Assembly: GCF_000524195.1 (NCBI RefSeq)
Contig: NW_020170394.1
Location: 895,845 to 959,844 of the forward strand
Source of the DNA: Echinococcus granulosus
Taxonomy: Eukaryota > Platyhelminthes > Cestoda > Cyclophyllidea > Taeniidae
Length of the DNA: 64,000 nucleotides
Direction: 5' to 3'
Shown: positions 1 to 10,100 of the stretch, in pieces
Numbering within the stretch: position 1 is the stretch's first letter
How the letters are laid out: each line of letters starts with the position of its first letter
Notes under the pieces: model-generated
What the model was told of the DNA's origin: nothing
What the model saw: the letters and a program-made list of their open reading frames with translations, nothing else
Database searches by the model: none
Program-made: the position numbers and the translations under genes

Positions 1-479
1 AAACTTTCTTTGATAATAAACAGCATTGAACAAACATTAGATATAACAAGTTTTGCACTTTTTATTTATGTAAGCGAAAATTATTAAAAGTGCACCGATA
101 ACATACCCCTCTGTTACGTGCCCCAGATACGACTGGGCTGAAAGGCCACTTTCAAGCAGATATGAGTTAAATTTTTTAGCCGCTTCGGTTTTTTGGCTTT
201 AATTGATTGTTTTTCTGAACTGACTGAAAATATCCAAGATATTCGTTTCTTTTAAGGCAGGCGCAATTTTGCCTCACGTTACCTTTTTAGGCTGCAAGGC
301 TCACACAATCTGGTAAATTTTTTCTGATTAAAATGTCTTATGTTTAATAATTCTGTAAATGTGAGCACAACAGTTGAAAATATTTTTATTTAATCAGCCC
401 ACAATCTTGCGAACCTGCGGAATGCGCAATTTTCGAAATTCGTCGCTTGTCCGTTTTGGGTCGTTTTGGGTTATAGGAA
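1..479. other. 5' flank of the kinesin gene
   Basis: AT-rich sequence with no open frame that I could tie to a protein family. It should hold the promoter and 5' untranslated region of the kinesin-6 gene starting at 480. I see no convincing TATA box or initiator. The only specific signal is the acceptor-like end at 475-476, described separately. Confidence 0.5.
460..479 (+). promoter_or_regulatory. Splice-acceptor-like site just before the KIF23 start codon
   Basis: A T/G-rich stretch ends in an AG at 475-476, and only three bases separate it from the ATG at 480. This could be a cis acceptor of a 5' UTR intron or a spliced-leader trans-splice acceptor. The pyrimidine tract is weaker than at the other two sites of this kind in the window. 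Known flatworm spliced leaders often end in AUG; with this spacing such an AUG would be in frame with the native start. That last point is inference. Confidence 0.35.
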
Positions 480-2126
480 ATGAGTGGTGACACGCAAACT
501 GAACGGGTTAAAGTCTTTTGTCGAATCAAACCAAATTGCGATGGTGGTGAAGAATGTATTAGTTACCTTGACGAAACTTCTTTATCCATTCAAAACATAC
601 GAGGCAAGTCTTCAAAGGTACCAGTTTTTGCGTAGCTCTAGTGAATATTTGCAGAGCATTCACGCATTTTCCCGTGTTTTCACTTCGAGCGGTTCCCAGT
701 CGGAGATCTTCGGTGCCTGTCTTTTTCCATATGTAAAATGTGCACTCAATGGAGAGAATGGTCTGTTTTTCTGGTTTTAATAACGCTGTCTAGCTCTTTT
801 TTTCAATTATGGCGTTACTGGAAGTGGTAAAACCTATACCATGCAAGGAACGATGAGTGATCCTGGACTTATCCCCCGTACTCTCGATACTATATTCAAT
901 TCAATTGCCTCAAATTCGACCCTGAAATATGTAGGTTTCGCGCGTGTTTTACACTTGTAGGTTGTGAAATCGGATGGACATAATGGGTTTGATCTCCAAA
1001 CAGAAGCAGAAGCGATTATGGATCGTCAACGGTTTGACTACTCATCCAGACCACGAACTCCCTACAAGTCTGATTTCCCTTTATCGTGTCTAGAGGGTCG
1101 GGTGGTCGACTCTACTGTTGTTTCCCTCTCTCGAAATTACTTATATGCTGTATTTATAACATATATCGAGCTGTATAACGACACAATTTACGATCTGTTG
1201 GAAGTGTCCACTGGAGGTTGCGGAAGGTGAGTGGTTTCCTCAAATCTGATTCTTCTCTTTCTTGAGGCCTCTTACTCTCTACGAGGATGTCAATCGAAAC
1301 GTTTACGTTCATGGAATTACTGAACTGGAGGTTAAGTCTGCAAATGAGGCTTTGAAAGCATATTACCAAGGTCAGAAACGTCGGCGTGTGGGTGCAACTG
1401 CACTAAATAAAGAGTCAAGTAGAAGCCATGGCATTTTCACTATTAGAGTTGTCCGCACTGGTTATGACAGTACTTACGATGAAGTTATAATGGTATGATT
1501 TCGCAAATCTCCTTTAAATGATGATGCCCTTTAATCCTCATCCTTTTTAATCGATAGGATAAGAGTTTGCTCTCTATAAACCAGCTTTGTTTAGTCGATT
1601 TGGCTGGATCAGAGAGAACTAATCGCAGTGGAACCACCGGTGGCCGACTTAAGGAGGCGGGTGAGCTTAATTTTACTACCATTTTTACGATCGGCTTGCG
1701 CATTGTTCACGGTTTCCGCTCTTAATAGCCACAATTAACAAGTCACTTCTGACGCTACGCAAATGCGTTGAAGTGTTGAGAATGAATCAGTCCGCGCGTG
1801 AGTGTCAAAATCCAACTGTACAACAACAAATCGTTCCGTACAGAGATTGCAAATTGACACGACTCTTCAAGTCCTTTTTCGATGGTTGCGGTCAAGTAGC
1901 CATTCTAGTATGTGTGCATCCAACCCTGAGTGAATATTCGGAGACTGTTGTGAGTGTCACTATCTTAGTTTTCACAGTCACTTCTCTCCGTTGATTGTCT
2001 TTATTCCCTTAGCACGTTCTTCAATTTGCGGAACACAGTCAGCAGGTCTCTACCACAATTCCTACCACACCCGCTAAAATTGACTATAATTCTACCCGAG
2101 ATTCGAGGAAGTCCTCCGCTTTGTTA
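480..2126 (+). other. KIF23: KIF23 motor domain, exons 1-8
   Basis: Eight exons encode the catalytic core. The nucleotide-binding loop, switch I and switch II ([11 protein letters not shown]) are intact, so the motor should hydrolyse ATP. The tubulin-facing region keeps [18 protein letters not shown], which closely follows the vertebrate MKLP1 pattern. The insert between 961 and 1226 corresponds to the kinesin-6-specific extended region before the EIYN-like motif, here [13 protein letters not shown]. Introns 1-4 are 37, 33, 30 and 40 bp. Confidence 0.93.
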
Positions 2127-5100
2127 GTACGTTATAGATTTTACGCCAAACCTAACTAGTTTTCGTGGTAAATGCACGTTATGCACTCGGTCGGTTGACC
2201 ATTTCCTATTCTATTTTAGTAATTGAAATAGTTTTGCTGAGTTCCTCAATGATTTAGAAATATCTTGCAACTTTCATCATCGGGAACGTTGTTTCCTAGG
2301 TTTCCAATGAAGAAATTATGGCGGCCATCTCGTCGATACGGGCGCTTGATACATCACTAGTGGACTCAGTATCTGTCATCACTTCATCATCCGCAGACAT
2401 CTTTCCGTTGAATTTCTGTGGTTGTTTTGCTGAATCTGGCGAAGGTCGGCGGAACAGTTCGAAGCGGGCACGAAGGTCCTCTTCACGGATTTCATGGCAC
2501 TCATCGAAGTGTCCCCTTTTTTCTGTTCTTCAAGCTCGTTTCAATGAACGGGACCGAATTCGTGGTCTCTTGGCTCGCTTTTCCGCGGAGATAGAATCCC
2601 ACGTTAGTGACGCTGTTCATCGAGCTGAATCTAGGGATCCATGTCTCGCATTACGTGACACCTTAGACAAGTTAAGTGTTGAAAAACTGCAAATAGAGTT
2701 GAGGAATCGTTATCTGGAGGTTAGTGAGTCAATTTTTATGGATTCGTTCAACCACCTGTGCTACTTTTCACTTTCTTTAAAGTCTCGTAGTAAGTGACAC
2801 TGCCAGAACATACGGAATCATTAGGAAAATGAGTATTTATAACTGTGTCAAAAAAAATCGAAATATTTTTATGTCTAAGCGAGTGTGCTGTAACTTTAGT
2901 GATTTATGCTGTGGTTTTTTGGCATAACCATGTTAACAGATTAATCGTGGTTCCGCACTGATGTATTGCCGAACGGTCCATTGCTCATGAGTAAAGTCTC
3001 TCTGCGGTTCACTTACTATTAGTATTTGCTCTATCAGTATTCTTGGTTTTGTCACTAGGACAATTTTGCAAGTAGTAACTGGTCCCACTGAGCATACCCG
3101 TATCTGTTTGTGTCAATATAATGGATGCTTTTCAGTAGGATGTTCATCCCCAGTTGCTAAGGTATTTTTAAAGTGAAATACGTAATCAAATCATGAATTC
3201 CTTGAATTCTCAAATCTACTATGCTGCCTCCTGTATTTAAGGGAGGTATGGTTGGCCGAAAAGCTTATCAATTCTTATTTCTTCACGTTCAGAATGAGGT
3301 CATAAAACAGAAGGCACTAGTCTCATTTGAGCGTACTGAACGAATGCGTGAGATGGGCGGTTTGAAGGCTCAGGCAAATAAGCTTAAGGCTCAACTTGAC
3401 GCCCTCCGGACCTCACGTACTCTCCTGCGATCAAAATGGGATTGCCATGGTTTCCCCTCAGTCGCCTCCTCCATCTCTTCTGATAGTAACATCGATGAAA
3501 ATACCAGTTTAAAACGTCGTCCCAAAAAGGCCGTGGCTGCCCCTGCGTCGATGGTTAGTTATGGCAGAGATCCTTTAAAAGTGGAGCAATTGGGGTTCTG
3601 TCTTTTTTCTTAAATGACTAAAATAGGAAATATATTGCGCGTAGCAAACCTACTCATTTCAACTCAGCGCTAGCGTACTGTTTTTAATTCATGGGTTGAT
3701 TCGGTTTCATAAAAGTATTTTCTTTTTATGCCGATGACGGATTTGTCAAAGGATAAGGGTTATGATCCGCAGTATTTTAAGCGAGCTAAAATAGGACGTT
3801 ATTCTCGCGTGACAATTTCTTGTGTGTCACAGAGTCGGGTGGCAGCTCTTTCCCATCAATGGGAGACGCGCTTGGCAGCAGAACGGCAACGACAAGAGGT
3901 AGGTATGGGTTTGCGCAGCAAGACACCCATCCCGCGCTTCCATACCGAAGTTACTCTTGACGACGTACTCAATCGTCCCCCGGCGATGAACCCACGGCAT
4001 CGGCGCTCCAGGTCTATCGGCGGCGACCATAGTGTTTGGCTGGAGCACAAGGAGAGCCGTCCAGCTCCCCTGGGGACGATTTTCTCCCCCACCGGTGTTA
4101 ATGTTCGTAAATCTGTCACGCGAATCGAGTTGGATGACACCCTTCAGGCGACCAATTATGTGCTACACCATCAGACTGCCACACCCGAGGGCAACGTCGA
4201 AACTAAACTCTTCAAGGTACTTTTACTAGATACTGGTGAGAACTTGCCTGAGCTTATGTCAATAGCATCTGCTTACTTGACAGTCGTTAGGTATCTGTGC
4301 TTAGTGATCGTTGGAAGCTCACTGTTCGCGTCTGTCACTTAAGTATGCTTGCAAGATATCCCAAGTCGTGTACTATTTCTCATGCCTTTGACCTACTTGA
4401 CCTCCTCTTGGCTCTTTATGTCTTTATTTCAATAGGGTGCGATCATCCCAACAGCCGGTGGTGGTTCTGCAATCGTCTTTAATGACGTGGAAGAATTGCG
4501 GCAGGTTTCACCTCTTAGTACTAATCTGTGGGTCTCTGACTACCTTTTGATTTAAACTTACCTGTCACTGTCTTAGTCCTTTTCATTTACTTTACATGGT
4601 TTTAGAAAACGTTTAACTCTCCTAGACTTACCAAATGGTGTGTTGACTTATTTTAATCCAAGTAGTGCGAAGGTGTTGCCCTTTGTGAAATCTTAGAAAC
4701 AAACTAATTTTACATGAAGATCAAAAAAGGCAGTTGTAGCAAATGAGCGCTTTTACTTTAGGCTGCGTTTTTTTCTCCAATGTGAGTCCCAGTACCAAAG
4801 CTAATGGAAAGCCCATCTACTATTGACCAGTATAAATTTGTGGCGATGTTTTTCTACACAGAAATTCCAAAATTTTGCCTTTTTTGTCACTGAATCTTCC
4901 CACTGTTAATTAGAGCTCTGAAGAATTTTACGTATATGTTCTGGGCTTCTGTTCCATCGAAGTCAGTGGGATATTGGAATTAAGTAGTTTAAAACTGTCA
5001 GACTTCTTTTTACATGACCTAAACAGTTTGACTTTCTTCACTCGTCTTTGTGGCGTAATCACCTTTCTGTAGGCGTCAATCAACTCGTCTCTCCAGGGAT

Positions 5101-5379
5101 CATGAGCTCTCTGTCACCGAAGCTGACACAAAAGATAATGATGATCGGCCACAGAAGCGGCAGCAAGAATGGCATCCTGTGGGAAACCGCCGATCGACCC
5201 GCGCGCATCGGCTTTCCCTAATTTCAACCACCTCGGGAGTCTCTTCAGCCAATGTAAAGACGGAGGAGGATGAAAAAAGTCAAATTAGCTATCGGACAGT
5301 CACTCCGCCCTCCAACTCGGAGTATCCCGGTTTAGCCAGCACGGAAGGCATCTCAGGCGTGTATAACCGCGCAATTTGA
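480..5379 (+). CDS. KIF23: Kinesin-like protein KIF23/MKLP1 (kinesin-6)
   Basis: Kinesin-6 motor that, with the RhoGAP CYK4/RACGAP1, forms centralspindlin. It bundles antiparallel midzone microtubules and organises the cleavage furrow. My exon chain is 480-617, 655-760, 794-930, 961-1226, 1267-1492, 1558-1660, 1729-1949, 2013-2126, 2300-2719, 3293-3553, 3833-4216, 4436-4504, 4606-4637 and 5097-5379. Phases agree at every join and the total of 2,760 nt gives 919 residues; human KIF23 is 856-960. The motor has the P-loop GVTGSGKT (about 88-95), switch I NKESSRSH (263-270) and DLAGSE (305-310). The tail has RHRRSRS (719-725) and an Arf6-binding-domain-like segment. The start is the first ATG and gives the usual kinesin-6 beginning. 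The joins around the coiled coil (exons 9-11) are the least certain part. Assignment to KIF23 rather than KIF20 rests on the C-terminal tail. Confidence 0.95.
3833..5379 (+). other. KIF23: KIF23 C-terminal regulatory tail, exons 11-14
   Basis: Residues 719-725 read RHRRSRS, matching the human motif around Ser708/Ser710, where 14-3-3 binding and Aurora B phosphorylation compete to control centralspindlin clustering. Exons 11 and 12 continue into a segment with GNVETKLFK followed by [18 protein letters not shown], like the MKLP1 Arf6-binding domain. Exon 13 (4606-4637) is only 32 nt; including it is what brings exon 14 into frame. The last 90 or so residues are Ser/Thr/Arg-rich and poorly conserved, ending at TGA 5377-5379. 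Confidence 0.85.
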
Positions 5380-6732
5380 TCTACAAAAACGTAAGGATCC
5401 CCCGTTTTGCCTGTTAATAACCTTGGGCGATTTCATGAGGTCGTCAATTTTCCCATTGTTTTATGTATATGGTAGGAAGGGCGTTAGATAACTCATCTAT
5501 GGTCATATCGAGCTCATGATTTGGACTACATTCAGATCCTTCATGGCCAACATTATGCAGGGCTATGCTGATAGAGACCTAATTTTTGGCGGTACATAAA
5601 GTATTGAATGTTAATTTTACCGAATTTCATGATAATTATTAATGAATGATAAATAGAGGCAAATTGAAGGGAGTGGGTTTACTATCTCCTACCTTTACAC
5701 GGTATGAAAAAAATAATCTCAAGCGGGTTTTTTTACCAATTCAAATGATAAACTGTCAGAAGTACTATCAATTTACGTTATCTCTACTAGCTTTTTAGGT
5801 AGTCTACTCAAAATCGTGCCTCCTTTTCACAGCTTATTCTGTACTACCCCTTGATTTATTAACTGTACCTATCATTGTCCCACCACGATATCATCTTTTT
5901 CCAACTTTTTGTCTTTTTCATACCACCATTGATACTGTATTTATGACGGCGAATCCGTAAATTTAGTATTATATGTATTTTTATGCATGCAATAAGGTCT
6001 TATCAAAGAACACTGAGGCGGGATTGGGTTCGTGTATGTACAGGATGGCAGTCTGCACGTGGATAACTGAGTAGGCAAAGTTTGTTACTGACAGACCATT
6101 AGTAGCTGTAGCGCGCTTGCTGAACTAGCCTCCTCCGTCGAGTGCCCTGATCTCGCGAAGTAGTCTGCTCGTGTAGTCGATGTTGTGTGCAATTGTTTCC
6201 GAACGAGCTCTGAGATTGGTCTAAATTTAACACAAAATTAGGTTTACTTGCTAACTTACTATTCGAGGATCTGCCCTCTAGATGATTCGTTTTGTGCTTT
6301 AGGATAAAGCTAATGTGAAGTATTCGACTCAGAGTTACGTCATCACTACGTCGCCTGATGCGTTAAGGTTTGATGATCAGGTATATGGGTAGTGGCGTAA
6401 CTTCAAATCGCCTCTCGGTGACGTTTTTGCTCGTGGTGAAGGACTCACCCATTGACATACTCAACTTCCCAATAAAGTGTGTAGGAGTAACAGTATGTAA
6501 ACTCGTTACTTTAAAGCGAATTCTTGGTCAGGAAAAACTGGCAGTTCAAAAGAACGCGTTTATAGTTTCGTGTATCACCAGCAGCATTTCGTTCTGGATC
6601 GTATACTGAAACTACTCACTAGCGACTGCCTGATGCTAAGCGGTCTTTAAGTTTGCGTGCACCTTGAGACGAAGCTTTAGAAGGTTTGGGGTGTCACGCC
6701 AATAAAATTCCACCATCTTAAGCAGCTTCAAA
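5380..6732. other. Region between the convergent KIF23 and unknown genes
   Basis: AT-rich, with no supported gene. It should contain the 3' untranslated region of KIF23 and perhaps the 3' end of the minus-strand gene. AATAAA occurs on the + strand at 6471-6476 and again near 6699, either of which could be a KIF23 polyadenylation signal. The open frame at 6370-6609 resembles no known protein and has no splice context. Confidence 0.4.
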
Positions 6733-6991
6733 TCAGTTCTCAGTCAAGTTAGTATTTTTTCCACGAAAACAAATGTCTTCTTTTCCGTCCCCGTGGAGTG
6801 CCGCCGGGTCGTACAATGTGGCCATAGCATGCTCCATGATGGTGTGCATGACTTGGATAATGTTGGTGTTGGAGGTTATTCGTCCCATGGATAACTCATC
6901 CCTCTCCACGGCCACCAAACACATTGAGCAATGGTATTTCCTCCTCAAACCGCGTAGCAAGACACCCGTTTGTTGTTTGTAAGGACTGCCA
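6733..6991 (-). CDS. Possible alternative terminal exon (86 codons)
   Basis: Downstream of the preferred stop of the minus-strand gene, an acceptor at 6993-6992 opens a frame that runs to TGA at 6735-6733. The GC-richer codons and a segment reading IIQVMHTIMEHAMATLYDP look coding. It needs an upstream exon ending in phase 2, and the preceding exon has no good donor in that phase. Entered in phase 0 instead, from a donor at about 7218, the same exon would add a short helical tail starting WQSLQTTNG. It may be an alternative C-terminus, part of a separate gene, or 3' UTR. I recognise no domain. Confidence 0.35.
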
Positions 6992-7194
6992 CTAAGTGTT
7001 TTTTGCAACGTGGAGATGCTTTATCTGCTGGGTTTTGCTAGTGAAATTTCCTAAGCTCTTACAGCTGGTTGCATTGCGCTATCAAGTCCCTTAGCTTTAG
7101 GCTTCAGATTAGAAAAATGTTTATAGTAATGCGAGTTCGCGTCACTAAGTGCATGGTAGTCGCATATTATTAATTTATAAGCTACTCATGGCAA

Positions 7195-10100
7195 TTAACA
7201 ATGTAACGCCAACAGACCCACCAACTTCTCCGCAAGTGTGGCGATTAAAGCATCAATGCGCTCAGGATCAAAGGTCCTAGCGGTGGAGACAGTACAGATC
7301 TGATTGGATTTGGGTGCGTGGAAGGTTTTCTGGAGTGACGGGGTCGAGGGGCGCCGGATGGCAGACGGCACCTCCTGCGGAGGACTCGAGGGTCTCCCAC
7401 CTGTTCCGTTATGTTCTACCTGCCCTGGTTGGAAGGGCCCTCTGCGCATCTGCGCAGCGTCAGGTGCCCTTGCAGATGAAGCCTTGGCAATCGCCTTGTT
7501 TCTGGGTGGAGTGTTTGTCACCAAACGCAGATTTTCTGTTGATGCTTTTAGTTTGACCTCTTTTTCAAAGCTGAATTTGAGGGCTCAATCATAGTAAACG
7601 CTTAAGTCCTGTTTTTCAAAACGTTTTGATTGCAAGGCAAAACTTAAAAACATTTCTTGCAGCTTGATCTACCTTTGGCCTTTATTGTCTTTCTATTTGA
7701 GTTCCCTCTATTTAAATCGAACATAACATTTTGCTATTAATTTTGGGTAATATTGCACGAATTTGTGTACATTCTTTTTTGCATATAGCAATTTCCAAAA
7801 GGAGGGAATGCTTTAGCTTTCCACTAAGTCAAGCTATGCCACTGTTTCAACCATTCGCTTTTACAAGCCTTCAGACTGAAATAGAACCACATTTTTGCAA
7901 AGCGTTCAGATTCATGAAAGTGTACAGAAATAGAAAGAAACTACTTTTTGGTTTTAATGAAATGAAGTAGTACCGATTGATTGTGGAAATGCTTATAACG
8001 AAAGCAGTTTTCTGCGTATTTCCTAAGTTCGGAATCAAGCGTTACGTATTTCGATGTCTGATCGGAAGAGAAACATTTGAGTTGCATAGGGATTGACGCA
8101 CATTTGTCAGCAGTAATTTCCCAGTTAGTGGGAGAAGTAGTGGGCGGTGAATGTTGAGGGTAATTTTTTCGTTACCGGAAATAAAGGGGTAGCCCATGCA
8201 AAAAAGATTCTGTTACGGTTGAGGAACACGAAGTGGGGCATTAGAGAGCGGCATTTGATAAGTAGAACCAAAGCATGTCGGAAACAATGGATGTTAATAG
8301 TCTTATTAGAATACGGGGAAGTGGTGTTAGACTCGTAACACTTACTCTGGTTGGGAGTACACCCTTCTACTCATCTTTTTATATCGCTTATTCTCGCTGA
8401 ATTGAAAAAAAAAACACGGACTAGAGCTTTCTGGATCACATTCACTAAAATTGGATCATCGTGGAGTTTTCGTGATTGCCCTTAAGTTCATACCACATTA
8501 TACTAATTAATGTGGTGAAAATTTTGTCACCAAACTCTCCTTTGTCATTTTGTCACGGCGCTAGACAAAGTCAGCTGTCCCATGTGGATGCGTGTCGAGT
8601 CGACTTGGCTCCAGCTGATAGTATTTGCTAATTTTTATGCATAGTGAAGGAATGACAACTACTTTGACAGTAATGACCTGGGGAATAGAGTGTTGGCAAT
8701 TTTGCCTAACCATTAAATCGTTTTAAAAAGTTAAATCTACTGTTAGAGCAACCGCATGGCGGTATTTCTCAAGGCTTTGTACCTCTGAGAATAGCGTGAG
8801 AAGCTAAAACATGCGAGAGAAGACGTCGCATGAATAATTTCACCGGAAAAGCTTGTGGGGCAAAGCTATAGCTGTAAACAAAAGTACATTCTGCTACTCT
8901 CGGGTCTCCTTAAAGTGTAGCTGTTAGTGACTTATTTCCTGAATATATTCCGTCTTCTTAAAATGCTTTGCACACCTCTATGTCGTAGGGAATGCGAGTT
9001 ATAACGTACGAAGGCAATCCCACCTAATTCGCATGCGAGTGCACAAACATTTAGAGTTCACTGGTAACCATAAAGGCTATGCAATAGGGAGTGGGATTTA
9101 ATTTCCATAAATTTTGCGGTTGAATTATGTTTAACCTTAAAAGGAATCGCGATGCCTGGATTGGGTTAATATTTTTAGACTTACGAGCAGGGTGGACGAA
9201 AATCAGTTTCAACTTCTAATTGAATAGATTTCCCGACTAACTACAATTTCAGGTCCTATTCGGTACACTTTAAATCGTGATGTAAAAATTGTTCAAACTT
9301 TAAGTCGTAAAGATTGAAAATTGCTATTCATGGTATCGCAGGATCATAACTAGAGGTCAAAAGTTATACGATTAATATGGAAACACGATAAACTGCTCTT
9401 CTTAACCGTTTGGACAGCAGAGGTACGCAATTGTGCACTTTGTAACTTTTTCTAGGAAATGAAATTTAAACAAATTGTGCTCCAGTAAACGCATAAAGTG
9501 TATAACTGGATTGTTACCACATCCTAAGACCCTTAATGAGGGAACTTACCATGGGGAGACAGCGAATCTGGGTAAGCGTCGGATGGGTGGCATTTCGATG
9601 ACTGCCGGACCAACCGAGCCAATTGATTGAGTCGTTGGCATTTTCCGCTCCGGCAACTTTTCCAAAAACACCTCCACTTTCACGCGACCATCTTTACTAA
9701 CAACCCACCAGACCTGAATAGTAAATAACGCGTTCTATTGGGCGTGCACAGACAACCAATCACGCTCGAGCATTACTGTGGTGATAAAAAGCGCCATTGA
9801 GTCAAGCCATAGACAGGGACTGGCACTTGAAGGTCAACAGGTTATTGGCCGATGGCAAGAGAAGTTAAAATGGGTATGATGTTTACACCACTGCCTGCTT
9901 CAATCTAGAAATGTGGTTTAGTAATGATCTCGACGACCGAAGCCCGATCAGTAAATGTTTTTTTTTATTTCAAACGCTACTTCTTTAGTCCACCTGCTGA
10001 GCTGGTATATCGGTGCAGAGCAAATTTTGCAGGCTTTGAATTTGTATCTTTATGAAAGAGTATTTTATCTATTCGGCTACGCGTGAGCCTCCGGCATACG

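Noticed and set aside
6370..6609. 79-codon + strand open frame downstream of KIF23
   Set aside because: It has no splice context, codon bias or domain, and lies in probable 3' UTR.
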